Assembly (NCBI GenBank): GCA_944387865.1
Contig: CALXGN010000006.1
Span: forward strand, 72,316 to 136,315
Source of the DNA: Scatomorpha stercorigallinarum
GTDB taxonomy: Bacteria > Bacillota > Clostridia > Oscillospirales > Oscillospiraceae
Direction of reading: 5' to 3'
Length of the DNA: 64,000 nucleotides
This document shows, piece by piece, positions 16,501 to 24,349 of this stretch. The notes under the pieces were generated by a model. That model saw only the letters and a list, made by a program, of their open reading frames with translations. It was not told the DNA's origin and did not search any database. The position numbers were made by a program, and so were the translations under genes. Numbering within the stretch: the stretch's first letter is position 1; each line of letters begins with the position of its first letter.

Positions 16501-17199
16501 GTTGGAGGCCTCGCGGTTCTGGAAGAAGATGTCGCCGTTCTCGTGGCTGCCGCGCATCTGAGGATGCTCGGGGTTCAGCGCGCGGGCGCGGAACTCCTCA
16601 ACAGCCTTCATGTCCACCATGGAGGCGAGATCCTTGTAGTCCCAAACGGCTATCTTCTGGATCTCGTGGCTGGTGCGGAAGCCGTCGAAGAAGTTCAGGA
16701 AGGGGACGCGGCCCTTGATGGCGGCCAGGTGAGCGACGGCGGAGAGGTCCATGACCTCCTGCACGTTGCCCTCGCAGAGCATGGCAAAGCCGGTCTGGCG
16801 GCAGGCCATGACGTCCTGGTGGTCGCCGAAGATGGACAGCGTGTGGCTGGCCAGGGTGCGGGCCGTGACATGGAACACGCCGGGGAGCAGCTCGCCCGCG
16901 ATCTTGTACATGTTGGGGATCATGAGCAGCAGGCCCTGGGACGCGGTGTAGGTCGTCGTGAGGGCGCCGGCGTTGAGGGAGCCGTGAACAGCGCCGGCGG
17001 CGCCGGACTCGGCCTGCATCTCCTGCACCTTAATGGTGGTGCCGAAGATATTCTTCAGTCCCGCGGCAGACCACTGGTCCACATAGTCGGCCATCGGGCT
17101 GGACGGCGTGATCGGGTAGATAGCCGCAACTTCCGTAAAGGCATACGAAACGTGAGCGGCGGCCTGGTTGCCGTCCATGGTTTTGAGTTTTCTCGCCAT
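13576..17199 (-). CDS. nifJ: Pyruvate:ferredoxin (flavodoxin) oxidoreductase
   Basis: Single-chain PFOR of 1207 residues, usual length. It converts pyruvate and CoA to acetyl-CoA and CO2 with reduction of ferredoxin, the central step of clostridial fermentation. Domains in order: N-terminal pyrimidine domain with AIYPITPSSPMADY (about 28-41), domain II/III with IVAMGSICDVTEE, gamma-like domain FWGLGGDGTVGANKNS (about 428-443), two [4Fe-4S] motifs CVQCNQCAYVCP and CMGCGVCANVCP (about 694-770), and the TPP domain with GDGWAYDIGYGG and NTGGQASKAS (about 1005-1045). RBS GGAGATG and its own promoter precede it. Codon choice is strongly biased to C/G-ending codons, consistent with high expression. 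Confidence 0.97.
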   Translation of the reverse strand: MARKLKTMDGNQAAAHVSYAFTEVAAIYPITPSSPMADYVDQWSAAGLKNIFGTTIKVQEMQAESGAAGAVHGSLNAGALTTTYTASQGLLLMIPNMYKIAGELLPGVFHVTARTLASHTLSIFGDHQDVMACRQTGFAMLCEGNVQEVMDLSAVAHLAAIKGRVPFLNFFDGFRTSHEIQKIAVWDYKDLASMVDMKAVEEFRARALNPEHPQMRGSHENGDIFFQNREASNKYYEAVPGIVEEYMKKVNRKLGTDYQLFNYYGAPDADRVIVAMGSICDVTEEVIDYLNAHGQKVGLIKVRLYRPWRADKLLAAIPETCKSIAVLDRTKEPGAQGEPLYLDVVTSLANAGRNDIRVIGGRYGLASKDTPPASVFAVYKELSKANPKRQFTVGIVDDVTRMSLRETAAPDTAPKGTVSCMFWGLGGDGTVGANKNSIKIIGDHTNKYVQAYFQYDSKKTGGVTISHLRFGDKPIKSPYYINKADFVACHNPSYITKGFKMAQKLKAGGVFLVNSQWDFAELEHHLDADAKRYIAKNKIKLVMINAIDLAAKIGMGKRTNTILQSAFFSLANVIPEDQAIKYMKDAATHSYLKKGQDVVDMNHKAIELGASAYTVVDVPESWLTAVDETKPIELTGRAPVVKMVSEILDPVGKMDGDSLPVSAFKAHADGTFELGASAYEKRGVAVSVPEWNSEKCVQCNQCAYVCPHATIRAYALNEEEAKAAPAAAKVVPVKAGKGKGVYSFSLAVSPLDCMGCGVCANVCPTKSLTMVPMESQLDQQDVWTYMTEKVSEKKDMQDNTVKGSQFKQPMLEFSGSCAGCAETSYARLITQLFGDHMIISNATGCSSIWGGPAATSPYTVNKEGKGPAWVNSLFEDNAEHGLGLYLGQKKLRDDLAEKTRELIALSWCTPAIKEAAQKWLDTYNDGNANGEATKAYIAALEDGLCTVDELCASDNAEIKAFGEKLAKAGKTYCECDACKLAKEILDKKDYLNKKSVWIMGGDGWAYDIGYGGLDHVLASGEDVNVFVFDTEVYSNTGGQASKASNIGQVAQFAAAGKEIKSKALAELAMTYGYVYVAQVAMGANPNQTIKAITEAEAYHGPSLIIGYAPCEMHSIKGGMTNCQAEMKRAVDCGYWNLFRYDPAAEKPFTLDSKEPAGGYREFLMNEARYSRLTREFPDRAERLFEASEENAKARYEHLLKLKKMYEE

Positions 17200-17248
17200 A
17201 CTTTCATCTCCACAATTTTATTATGAATGAAGGGGCCAAAGCGTTATA

Positions 17249-17277
17249 ATATTATCACTACCTGGCGGGTATGTAAA
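17249..17277 (-). promoter_or_regulatory. nifJ promoter
   Basis: Minus-strand TTTACA, 17-base spacer, TAATAT, about 45 bases before the start codon. The region 17200-17498 between nifJ and asp23 is divergent and holds only this and the next promoter. Confidence 0.7.
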
Positions 17278-17413
17278 CTACTTTTTGCTCTAAAAAAGCA
17301 CAAAATTTTGCGCGAACAGCCAAAATGTTTTTCACTTTGGATTTTTGGGACAAAAAGGGCCGGAGGTGTGCGGAATCCCCACGCCGCAGCGCGAGGGGGC
17401 GGGAAACTGCCCC

Positions 17414-17442
17414 TTGTGCTTTTCGCGCGGATGTATTATAAT
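17414..17442 (+). promoter_or_regulatory. Promoter of the asp23-fakA-like pair
   Basis: TTGTGC, 17-base spacer, TATAAT. A short hairpin (GGCCCTGCGAGGGCC, 17460-17474) lies in the leader before GAAAGGAGG. Confidence 0.65.
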
Positions 17443-17498
17443 TACATACCCACCCTCAATGGCCCTGCGAGGGCCGATGTCCCGAAAGGAGGAGCATC

Positions 17499-17846
17499 AT
17501 GGTGAGGCTTGACAACGAAAAGGGCGCCATCACGATAACGGACGAGGTGTTTGCCAACCTGGCGGGGGACGCCGCCACGAGCTGCTTTGGCGTCAAGGCC
17601 ATGGCCGCGCGCGGCAAGGACGGCGTGTTCCAGCTGCGGCGCGAATCCATGTCCCGCGGCGTGGCCGCCCGGCTCGGCGAGGACGGCAGCGTTTCGCTGG
17701 AGCTGCACATCGCAGTGGACCACGGCGTGAACCTGATGGCCCTGTGCAGCAGCATCATGAACGAAGTGAGCTATAAGGTCGCCATGGCCACCGGCGTGCC
17801 GGTGAAGCGCGTGGACGTATATGTTGACACGATGATCATCGGCTGA
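17499..17846 (+). CDS. Asp23/Gls24 family protein
   Basis: 115 residues with strong RBS AAAGGAGG. Family features: GAITITDEVFANLAG at the N-terminus, central ISRGVAARLG-like block (MSRGVAARLGEDGSVSLELHIAVDHGVNL), and the C-terminal VKRVDVYVDTMII. In Firmicutes this short form (YloU type) is almost always next to the fatty acid kinase-like gene (YloV), as here, 41 bases apart. Role in envelope homeostasis is known only by association. Confidence 0.92.
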   Translation: MVRLDNEKGAITITDEVFANLAGDAATSCFGVKAMAARGKDGVFQLRRESMSRGVAARLGEDGSVSLELHIAVDHGVNLMALCSSIMNEVSYKVAMATGVPVKRVDVYVDTMIIG

Positions 17847-17887
17847 GCCGGATATCAGAATTACAGGAAGTTCGGAGGTAGGCCCTC

Positions 17888-19561
17888 TTGAGAGAATTCA
17901 TTGACGCGGCGCTTTTCGGCGAGATCATCCAGTGCGCCAACGCCGCACTCGTACAGAACAAGCAGCTCATCAACGAGCTGAACGTCTTCCCGGTCCCGGA
18001 CGGGGACACGGGCACCAACATGAGCCTGACGATGGGCGCCGCGGCGGCGGAGCTGGGGAAAAAGAGCTTCCCCACGCTCGGCGAGGCGGCGTCCTGCGCC
18101 GCGAACGCAATGCTGCGCGGCGCGCGCGGCAATTCCGGCGTCATCCTCTCGCTGCTATTCCGCGGGCTGGCGAAAAAGCTCAAGGGCTGCGAGCGGGCGG
18201 AGGCCAAGCTCTTCGCCGAGGCCATGAGCGCCGGCGTGGACGCGGCCTATAAGGCCGTGATGAAGCCGGCGGAGGGGACGATACTCACCGTCTCGCGCGT
18301 TTCCACCAGCGCGGCGCTGGAGTTCGCCGAGCACGGCAGCGACCTGGAGCTGCTGATGAGCTGCGCCTGCGAGTCCGCGGCCGAGGCCCTGGCGGACACG
18401 ATAAACCTCAACCCCGTGCTCAAGCGCGCGGGCGTGGTGGACGCGGGCGGCAAGGGCTACCTTTTCATCCTTGAGGCCACGCTGGCCGTCCTCCGCGGGG
18501 AGGGCTACACCATCGAGGAAGCGGGAGATGAGGGCCCCGGTCAGGGCGCGGAGGCGCGCGAGCGGGCCGACTTTTCCGACTTTTCCACCGGCGAGATCGC
18601 CTTTGCCTACTGCACGGAGTTCATCGTCGGCCGCGAGAACAGCAAGGACCCCGCGCAGCTGCGCGGGTACCTGGAGTCGCTGGGCGACTGCGTGGTGGTC
18701 GTCGATGACGACGAGATCATCAAGGTACACGTGCACACGAACGTCCCCGGCAACGTGCTCACCGAGGCGCTGACCTACGGGCCGCTGCTGAAGGTGAAGA
18801 TCGAGAACATGCGCGAGCAGCACAGCGAGATGGCCGGCGGCGGGGCCGCCAAGGCTGCGCCGGCGCCGGAAAAGGCGCCGGAGATAGAGTTCGCGGAGCC
18901 GGAGAAGCCCTTCGGCGCGGTGGCCGTCTGCGCGGGCGCGGGCATGGCCGAGCTCTTCCGCGAGCTGGGAGCGGACAACATCGTCACCGGCGGGCAGACC
19001 ATGAACCCCTCCACGGAGGACATCCTGCGCGCCGTTGACCGCACGCCGGCGGAGACGGTGTTCGTACTGCCCAACAACAAGAACATAATCATGGCCGCCG
19101 AGCAGTGCGCGCCGATGACGAAGAAAAACGTCGTCGTCGTGCCCACCAAGACGGTGCCGCAGGGCATCACGGCCCTGCTCTCGCTGGACGAGGGCTCCAC
19201 GGCGGAGGACATAGCGGCGGACATGAAGGAGGCCATCGGCGGCGTGCACACGGCGCTCGTGACCTACGCGGCGCGCGACAGCGAGTTCGACGGGCACCAG
19301 ATACACGCGGGCGAGTACCTCGCGCTGCTGGACGGCGCGCTCATCGGCAGCTACACCGGGCTCGACGAGCTGGTGGACGAGCTGGCCACGGCGGCGGACG
19401 CCCTGGACCCGGCCGTCATCAGCGTCTATTACGGCGAGGACGTGAGCGGCGAGGAGGCCGAGGCCACCGCCGGCGCGCTCGGCGGGCGCTTCCCGGACGC
19501 GGAGCTGACAGTCGTGAACGGCGGGCAGCCGGTATACTACTACATGATCTCGATAGAGTGA
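17888..19561 (+). CDS. DAK2/FakA-like (YloV) protein
   Basis: 557 residues from a TTG start with GGAGGTAGG upstream. The N-terminal DAK2 ATP-binding domain shows NVFPVPDGDTGTNM (about 33-46) and GARGNSGVILS (about 79-89); the middle carries DSLGDCVVVVDDDEIIKVHVHT, and the C-terminal third is the FakA-specific domain (NGGQPVYYYMISIE at the end). FakA phosphorylates fatty acids held by FakB (DegV) for incorporation into phospholipid. No fakB is in the window. Asp23 partner is directly upstream; a tight terminator follows. Confidence 0.9.
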   Translation: MREFIDAALFGEIIQCANAALVQNKQLINELNVFPVPDGDTGTNMSLTMGAAAAELGKKSFPTLGEAASCAANAMLRGARGNSGVILSLLFRGLAKKLKGCERAEAKLFAEAMSAGVDAAYKAVMKPAEGTILTVSRVSTSAALEFAEHGSDLELLMSCACESAAEALADTINLNPVLKRAGVVDAGGKGYLFILEATLAVLRGEGYTIEEAGDEGPGQGAEARERADFSDFSTGEIAFAYCTEFIVGRENSKDPAQLRGYLESLGDCVVVVDDDEIIKVHVHTNVPGNVLTEALTYGPLLKVKIENMREQHSEMAGGGAAKAAPAPEKAPEIEFAEPEKPFGAVAVCAGAGMAELFRELGADNIVTGGQTMNPSTEDILRAVDRTPAETVFVLPNNKNIIMAAEQCAPMTKKNVVVVPTKTVPQGITALLSLDEGSTAEDIAADMKEAIGGVHTALVTYAARDSEFDGHQIHAGEYLALLDGALIGSYTGLDELVDELATAADALDPAVISVYYGEDVSGEEAEATAGALGGRFPDAELTVVNGGQPVYYYMISIE

Positions 19562-19563
19562 CG

Positions 19564-19589
19564 AAAAAGGGCCCGGAAGGGCCCTTTTT
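19564..19589 (+). terminator. Terminator after the FakA-like gene
   Basis: 11-base stem AAAAAGGGCCC/GGGCCCTTTTT with GGAA tetraloop, starting three bases after the stop codon. Confidence 0.85.
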
Positions 19590-19613
19590 CGCACTGTGAA
19601 AGGTGGAAAGCGC

Positions 19614-20012
19614 GTGGACATATACGCCTATTGGGACGCGGTCCTCGGCCAGCGGGAGGACGATATGAGGCGGTTTTTCCGCGAAGGCGCCGTGGTGAAC
19701 TGGCCGAATACGAACGAGAGCTTCACTGTGGAGGAGTTCATCCGCGCAAACTGCGAATACCCCGGCAACTGGGCCGGGGAGATAGAGCGCGTGGAACGCC
19801 TCGGGGAGCTTATAATAACGGCGGTGCGCGTTTTCCCGCGCGGGGGAGGCGCGTCCTTCCACTCCGTGTCCTTCATCCGGCTGGACGGGGACATGATAAG
19901 CTCCGTGGACGAGTACTGGGGCGACGACGGCCAGCCACCCGAGTGGAGGAGGGCGCTGAGCCTCGGCCGGGAGCTTGTGCCGGCCGGGGAGAACCCGGAG
20001 CGCGGGGGCTGA
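19614..20012 (+). CDS. SnoaL/NTF2-like domain protein
   Basis: 132 residues from a GTG at 19614 with AAAGGTGG about seven bases upstream; an earlier GTG at 19596 lies inside the terminator and is less likely. The pattern is that of small NTF2-fold proteins: N-terminal helix with AVLGQREDDMRRFFREGAVVNWPNTNE, EFIRANCEYPGNWAGEIERVE, and final strand GDMISSVDEYWGDDGQPPEWR. Such proteins act as small-ligand binding or isomerase domains; substrate unknown. Sits alone between two terminators, with a copy of the RGTTTACATAAY motif 27 bases after the stop. Confidence 0.7.
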   Translation: MDIYAYWDAVLGQREDDMRRFFREGAVVNWPNTNESFTVEEFIRANCEYPGNWAGEIERVERLGELIITAVRVFPRGGGASFHSVSFIRLDGDMISSVDEYWGDDGQPPEWRRALSLGRELVPAGENPERGG

Positions 20013-20118
20013 AACGACGGCGCACGGCCGCGCGAAAGGTTTACATAATATAAAACCACGCGGCGTCCATGAGCGCCGGAGGGGGCGTCCCTCGCTCCGG
20101 ACGGCGCGGCGCAAGGCA

Positions 20119-20143
20119 AAACCCCCGGGAATTCCGGGGGTTT
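20119..20143. terminator. Bidirectional hairpin between SnoaL-like and flavodoxin-like genes
   Basis: AAACCCCCGG/CCGGGGGTTT stem with a five-base loop; it lies five bases from the flavodoxin-like stop codon and serves convergent genes. Confidence 0.65.
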
Positions 20144-20148
20144 GCGCG

Positions 20149-20643
20149 TTATCTCAGATAGGCCAGCACCTCGGCGAGAGCGGCGTCGCTCACGGCGCTG
20201 CCGCCGGTCTGCGTCATCTGATAGGCGGCCTGCTCGGCCTCGCTGAGCTCGCCGCGCAGCTCCAGCCGGCCGGCGATCTCCTTGCACTTGAACTTCATGA
20301 TGAGCTTCATCGGGCCGTGCAGCTTGTTTATGTCGAACCCGCCCTGCAGGTAAAAGACGGGCACGGCGGAGGGCACGTGCATTTTGACGCGCAGGCCGTC
20401 CGCAAGCTCCGCGGTTGGGGGGCTCATGCCCACGCCGCAGACGGCGCGCAGGCAGTAATTTTTGGCGGCCTTTTTGTAGCCGACGATGTTGCCGGCGAAG
20501 AGCCAGCCGAGGAACACGGCCTCCTTGTGCAGATGGCACTTGGGGACTTTTTCCAGCGGGTAGGCGGGCACGTCGAGCCGCCGGGCGAGCATTTTCGCGT
20601 ACTGCTCCGTGTAGCCGGTGTTGGACTGATATATGACTATCAT
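20149..20643 (-). CDS. Flavodoxin-domain protein
   Basis: 164 residues from the ATG at 20643 (AAAGGAG eight bases upstream); a longer frame reaches back into the promoter and is rejected. The start MIVIYQSNTGYTEQYAKMLARRL carries the FMN phosphate loop (S/T-x-T-G-x-T) of flavodoxins. The middle (KEAVFLGWLFAGNIVGYKKAAKNY) and VPVFYLQGGFDINKLHGPMKLIMKFKCKEI resemble protoporphyrinogen-oxidase-like flavodoxins (HemG/flavodoxin_5 type). It has its own promoter. Exact role unknown: electron transfer is likely, heme synthesis is not supported by neighbours. Confidence 0.8.
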   Translation of the reverse strand: MIVIYQSNTGYTEQYAKMLARRLDVPAYPLEKVPKCHLHKEAVFLGWLFAGNIVGYKKAAKNYCLRAVCGVGMSPPTAELADGLRVKMHVPSAVPVFYLQGGFDINKLHGPMKLIMKFKCKEIAGRLELRGELSEAEQAAYQMTQTGGSAVSDAALAEVLAYLR

Positions 20644-20693
20644 GTTTGGCGCTCCTTTCACGTATTGGGTATAATTTACGTTCATCTGGCAAC

Positions 20694-20722
20694 AGTATAT
20701 ATAAATACCGGGCAAAATGCAA
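20694..20722 (-). promoter_or_regulatory. Promoter of the flavodoxin-like gene, overlapping a hairpin
   Basis: Minus-strand TTGCAT, 17-base spacer, TATACT. The -35 and spacer sit inside the hairpin 20706-20737 that ends the upstream S4-protein transcript. Confidence 0.55.
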
Positions 20723-20737
20723 GCACTTTGCCCGGTA
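20706..20737 (-). terminator. Hairpin after the S4-domain gene
   Basis: Stem TACCGGGCAAA/TTTGCCCGGTA with a ten-base loop, followed on the minus strand by TTTATATATAC. Ends the histidine kinase-S4 operon. Confidence 0.6.
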
Positions 20738-20764
20738 ATTTACACATCTGCCTGCGGCTGACGG

Positions 20765-21004
20765 TCACAGCTCGCGGTACATGGCGGGGGCGTCGCTCTT
20801 CGTGGCGTGCTCGTCAACGGAGACGACCTCCACGCGCACGCGCCGCTCGCCGAAGGCGAGCTCGATGAGGTCGCCCGGCTTCACGTCCTGCGAGGCTTTG
20901 GCCACCTTGCCGTTGACGCTGACGCGGCCGCCGTCGCAGGCCTCGTTGGCGACGGTGCGCCGCTTGATGAGGCGCGAGACCTTGAGATATTTATCGAGAC
21001 GCAT
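20765..21004 (-). CDS. rqcP: RqcP-like S4-domain RNA-binding protein
   Basis: 79 residues, a single S4 domain: MRLDKYLKVSRLIKRRTVANEACDGGRVSVNGKVAKASQDVKPGD is the classic alpha-L RNA-binding fold, and length equals RqcP (YabO) of Bacillus. RqcP works with RqcH in tagging nascent chains on obstructed 50S subunits. In many Firmicutes the gene sits with yabP/yabQ/divIC; here it instead follows a histidine kinase gene with a nine-base gap. Family call is strong, the specific name rests on size and motif. Confidence 0.8.
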   Translation of the reverse strand: MRLDKYLKVSRLIKRRTVANEACDGGRVSVNGKVAKASQDVKPGDLIELAFGERRVRVEVVSVDEHATKSDAPAMYREL

Positions 21005-21013
21005 GTCGTCCTC

Positions 21014-22096
21014 CTATTCGCCGCTGAGGCGGCTGTCGTAATCGCTGCTGCGCAGCCAGGTGGAGAGCTGGGTGAGCACCATGTCCATGCCGCCGCTGCG
21101 GTAGGGCGCGCCGCCGCCGGAGAGGCGGGTGCTGCCTCCGCGCCCGCTGCGCACGCCGAGCGGCAGCGTCACGCGGGCGGAGGTGCCGCGGCCGGGGCGG
21201 CTCTCCAGTACGAGCGCGCCGCCGTGCAGCTCCGCGATGGAGCGCGCGAGCGGCAGGCCCAGCCCGGGCGGGGCGGAGAGGCTGCCCTCGCCGTCTTCGA
21301 TGTCCGCGAAGCGGCCGGGGGCGATGCCGCAGCCGTCGTCGTCCACGGAGATGACGGCCCATTCGCCGCGGCGCGCAAGGGAGAGCCGCACATGGCCGCC
21401 GTCCGGAAGGCTCAGCAGGGAGTTGGAGAGCAGATTCAGCAGCATCTGCTCGACGAGCGTGCGGTCGGCGCTCATATAGAGCGGCTCCGGACGGCTCTCG
21501 TACTCCACGGTGACGCCGCGCCCGCGGGCGAAAAAGTCCACCGTCCACGCCAGCTCGCGGACGAGCTCGGACATGTCCAGCTCCTGCGGCGCGAAGGCCG
21601 CGCTGCCGCTGCAGACGGCCTCCAGCGTGACGGCGTTGACCACTGTCCGCGCCATGCGGAAATAGCCGTGGCTGAGCGAAGCCGCGCCGAGCGCGAGCTC
21701 GCCGTCGCCGCCGCGCCCGGCGGAAAGGGCGCAGATGCGGTCCACTGCCAGGCGCAGGTCTGCGAGGGAGGCGCGCAGGGCGTGCTCCAGCCCCGCGCGG
21801 CGGGACATTTCCGTCCTCGGGCGGGAGAAGCTCAGGCGGCAGAGCGTGGCGCCACCCAGCCGGCTGAAGCGCGCGGCCACGCGCCGCCCGCCCAGGTCGA
21901 GGGAGGCGCAGTAGCTGCCCGCCTCTCGTCCCAGCACCAGCGCGGGCAGTACGGAGAGCGCGCTGCGGCCCTCCACCGGCCCCAGCTTTTCCCGCGCAGG
22001 CCCGTTCGCTATGATGATGCGCCCGCCGGCGATACCGAGCGCAGGCTCGGCCGCGCCGTTCACCAGTTCGTACAGGCTCTGTTCAATGTCGTTCAT
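21014..22096 (-). CDS. Sensor histidine kinase, soluble
   Basis: 360 residues from the ATG at 22096 (AAGGAGCCC upstream). Residues 10-90 form a PAS-like sensor; a degenerate H-box is read as LEHALRASLADL with H105; the ATPase domain has the N-box EQMLLNLLSNSLLSL, the G1-box VDDDGCGI and the G2-box PPGLGLPLAR, then GRGTSARVTLPL. No membrane helix is seen, so it senses a cytoplasmic signal. No response regulator gene is next to it: the operon continues with the rqcP-like gene. The C-terminal 50 residues after the ATPase core are a Ser/Gly/Arg-rich tail of unknown use. Confidence 0.85.
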   Translation of the reverse strand: MNDIEQSLYELVNGAAEPALGIAGGRIIIANGPAREKLGPVEGRSALSVLPALVLGREAGSYCASLDLGGRRVAARFSRLGGATLCRLSFSRPRTEMSRRAGLEHALRASLADLRLAVDRICALSAGRGGDGELALGAASLSHGYFRMARTVVNAVTLEAVCSGSAAFAPQELDMSELVRELAWTVDFFARGRGVTVEYESRPEPLYMSADRTLVEQMLLNLLSNSLLSLPDGGHVRLSLARRGEWAVISVDDDGCGIAPGRFADIEDGEGSLSAPPGLGLPLARSIAELHGGALVLESRPGRGTSARVTLPLGVRSGRGGSTRLSGGGAPYRSGGMDMVLTQLSTWLRSSDYDSRLSGE

Positions 22097-22150
22097 TTGG
22101 GCTCCTTGGCTGCCCGCCGCCGGATGGTGCGCGGCAGGCAATAATAATTC

Positions 22151-22179
22151 ATTTTATCAAAAACCGCGCCGGAACTCAA
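22151..22179 (-). promoter_or_regulatory. Promoter of the histidine kinase-rqcP operon
   Basis: Minus-strand TTGAGT, 17-base spacer, TAAAAT, about 50 bases before the start codon. Confidence 0.6.
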
Positions 22180-22312
22180 GTATTTTGTCAGATATCGTCG
22201 CATTCCGCGCCGGCGCGCGCTCCGCGCATATATGATATGCCGAACAAACCAAGGCTGCCGATGCAATTTATGGGGGAATGTATCAAACGTTTAGAATATT
22301 GCAAATATGGTA

Positions 22313-22341
22313 TTGCTATTTTCGGAAGAATGTTATAGAAT
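22313..22341 (+). promoter_or_regulatory. GAPDH gene promoter
   Basis: TTGCTA, 17-base spacer, TAGAAT, followed by an A-rich 45-base leader and GGAGG. The 250 bases between the kinase and GAPDH genes are AT-rich and contain only the two divergent promoters. Confidence 0.5.
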
Positions 22342-22391
22342 ACTCAAGGCGATAAAAATAACAACACATTTTAGATATGGAGGAATTAAAA

Positions 22392-23405
22392 ATGAGCATC
22401 AGAATTGGTATCAACGGGTTTGGCCGCATCGGCCGCCTCGTCTTCCGCGCCGGCATCGTCCGTGACGACATCGAGATCGTCGCCGTGAACGCCCCGGACA
22501 AGAAGCCCGAGCAGCTCGCTTACGTCGTGAAGTACGACACCGTGCACGGCCGCTTCAACGGCAGCGTCGATGTCGTGGACGGCGACCTGGTCGTCAACGG
22601 CAAGACCGTGAAGCTCCTCAACTCCCGCGACCCGGCCCAGCTGCCCTGGGGCGAGCTCGGCGTTGACTACGTCCTCGAGTGCACCGGCAAGTTCCTCACC
22701 AAGGAAGCCGCCCAGCCGCACCTGGACGCCGGTGCCAAGGTCGTTGTCCTCTCCGGCCCCAGCAAGGACGACACCCCGATGTTCGTCTGCGGCGTCAACC
22801 TGGACAAGTACGACCCCAGCATGACCGTCGTCTCCAACGCCTCCTGCACCACCAACTGCCTCGCTCCTCTGGCTAAGGTCATCAACGACAACTTCGGCAT
22901 CGTCGAGGGCCTGATGACCACCGTGCACGCCGGCACCGCCAGCCAGCAGGTCGTTGACGCCTTCTCCAAGAAGAACTGGCGCCTGAGCCGTAGCTGCTTC
23001 GACAACATCATCCCCACCACCACCGGCGCCGCCAAGGCTGTCGGCAAGGTCATCCCCGAGCTGAAGGGCAAGCTGACCGGCATGTCCATGCGTATCCCCA
23101 GCGCCGATGTCTCCATCGTTGACCTCACCTGCCGCCTCGAGAAGGGCGCCACCATGGACGAGATCTGCGCCGCCGTCAAGGCCGCCGTTGACGGCCCCAT
23201 GGCCGGTGTCATGGAGTACGTGGACGAGGAGGTCGTCTCCAGCGACTTCCGCACCGATCCCCACACCTCCATCTTCGACGCCAAGGCCGGCATCAGCCTC
23301 AACCCCAACTTCGTGAAGCTCGTTGCCTGGTACGATAACGAGTGGGGCTTCTCCAACAAGATGCTCGACCTCACCGCTCACATCGACAGCGTGCGCAACA
23401 AGTAA
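22392..23405 (+). CDS. gap: Glyceraldehyde-3-phosphate dehydrogenase, type I
   Basis: 337 residues, usual length. It oxidises glyceraldehyde-3-phosphate to 1,3-bisphosphoglycerate with NAD. NAD fold at INGFGRIGRLVFRAG (about 6-20), catalytic cysteine in SNASCTTNCLAP near 152, and the C-terminal NPNFVKLVAWYDNEWGFSNK. I chose the ATG at 22392 because GGAGG sits eight bases upstream; an in-frame ATG at 22377 overlaps that RBS. Codon use is extremely biased to C-ending codons, the strongest in the window, consistent with very high expression. A UUCG-loop terminator follows. Confidence 0.98.
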   Translation: MSIRIGINGFGRIGRLVFRAGIVRDDIEIVAVNAPDKKPEQLAYVVKYDTVHGRFNGSVDVVDGDLVVNGKTVKLLNSRDPAQLPWGELGVDYVLECTGKFLTKEAAQPHLDAGAKVVVLSGPSKDDTPMFVCGVNLDKYDPSMTVVSNASCTTNCLAPLAKVINDNFGIVEGLMTTVHAGTASQQVVDAFSKKNWRLSRSCFDNIIPTTTGAAKAVGKVIPELKGKLTGMSMRIPSADVSIVDLTCRLEKGATMDEICAAVKAAVDGPMAGVMEYVDEEVVSSDFRTDPHTSIFDAKAGISLNPNFVKLVAWYDNEWGFSNKMLDLTAHIDSVRNK

Positions 23406-23418
23406 TCAGCTATAATCA

Positions 23419-23455
23419 AAGGCGCGCCGTTCGCGGCGCGCCTTATTCTTTTTTG
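23419..23455 (+). terminator. GAPDH terminator with UUCG tetraloop
   Basis: 11-base stem AAGGCGCGCCG/CGGCGCGCCTT closed by a UUCG loop (very stable), then ATTCTTTTTT. Confidence 0.9.
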
Positions 23456-23479
23456 CGCTCTGCGCATCCTGGAGGTTCT

Positions 23480-24268
23480 ATGGATCTTCGACCAGTCGGC
23501 ATATTTGACTCCGGCCTCGGCGGGCTGACCGCCGTGCGCGAGCTGCGGCGGCTGCTGCCGGCGGAGGACATCGTCTATTTCGGCGACACGGCGCGCGTGC
23601 CCTACGGCGGGCGCAGCGTGGAGGAGCTGGAGGGCATCGCCATTGACGACACGCGATTCCTGCTCTCGCACGGCGTGAAGGCCATACTTGTGGCCTGCGG
23701 CACAGTGAGCTCCAACTGCCTGGGGGCCGTGTCGCGCGCATCGCGTCTGCCCGTGACAGGCGTGGTGGTGCCGGCGGCGCGGGAGGCCGTGCAGGCGACG
23801 AGGAGCGGCCGCGTGGGCGTGCTCGCCACCATGGCCACCGCGCGCAGCGGCGCCTTCGCTCGGGAGATAGCGGCCATGGAGCCGGACATCGAGGTCGTCA
23901 CCGAGGGCACCGGCGAGCTGGTGCCGCTGGTGGAGAGCGGGCGCACCTCGCTTGGCGACAGCGGCGTCCGCGCGGCGCTCGAGCGCTGCCTGCGGCCCTT
24001 TGCCGGCGGCGCGGTGGACACGCTGATCCTCGGCTGCACGCACTACCCGCTGCTGGGGGAGGCCATCGCCGGCCTGCTGGGCCCGGGCGTGACGCTCATC
24101 GACACCGGCGCCGCCGGCGCGCGGGAGCTCGCCTGCCTGCTGCGCGAGGCCGGCATCGCCTGCAACGCGCGGCGCATAGGCGCGCTGGAGCTGCACGCGA
24201 GCGGCGACGCGGAGGAGTTTGAACGCCTGGCGGAGGTGTTCCTCGGCGCGCCGCAGCGGGGCTGCTGA
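23480..24268 (+). CDS. murI: Glutamate racemase
   Basis: 262 residues from ATG at 23480 with GGAGG upstream. It makes D-glutamate for peptidoglycan. Family residues: VGIFDSGLGGLT (Asp10-Ser11 pair near 9-12), FGDTARVPYG, first catalytic cysteine in LVACGTVSSN (about residue 74), and second in LGCTHYPLL (about 186). The form ACGT instead of the more common ACNT is found in other Clostridia. It follows the GAPDH terminator and ends in its own terminator, so it is likely monocistronic. Confidence 0.95.
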   Translation: MDLRPVGIFDSGLGGLTAVRELRRLLPAEDIVYFGDTARVPYGGRSVEELEGIAIDDTRFLLSHGVKAILVACGTVSSNCLGAVSRASRLPVTGVVVPAAREAVQATRSGRVGVLATMATARSGAFAREIAAMEPDIEVVTEGTGELVPLVESGRTSLGDSGVRAALERCLRPFAGGAVDTLILGCTHYPLLGEAIAGLLGPGVTLIDTGAAGARELACLLREAGIACNARRIGALELHASGDAEEFERLAEVFLGAPQRGC

Positions 24269-24275
24269 ATGTAAT

Positions 24276-24319
24276 AACGCCCTTCCGGGTGGCGGAGCCA
24301 TGCGGAAGGGCGTTTTTTT
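24276..24319 (+). terminator. Terminator after murI
   Basis: 12-base stem AACGCCCTTCCG/CGGAAGGGCGTT with a 15-base loop and a T7 run. A copy of RGTTTACATAAY (minus orientation) follows at 24333-24344, next to the DUF4173 stop codon. Confidence 0.85.
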
Positions 24320-24349
24320 ATGCAGTCGCAATGTTATGTAAACCTATAT

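Noticed and set aside
13414..17226. 1270-codon open frame opposite nifJ
   Set aside because: Antisense shadow of a high-GC gene; no RBS, no domain, low-complexity Gly/Ala/Val/Leu composition.
21781..21800. Histidine kinase lacking an H-box
   Set aside because: A degenerate H-box (HALRASL, His105) is present on closer reading.
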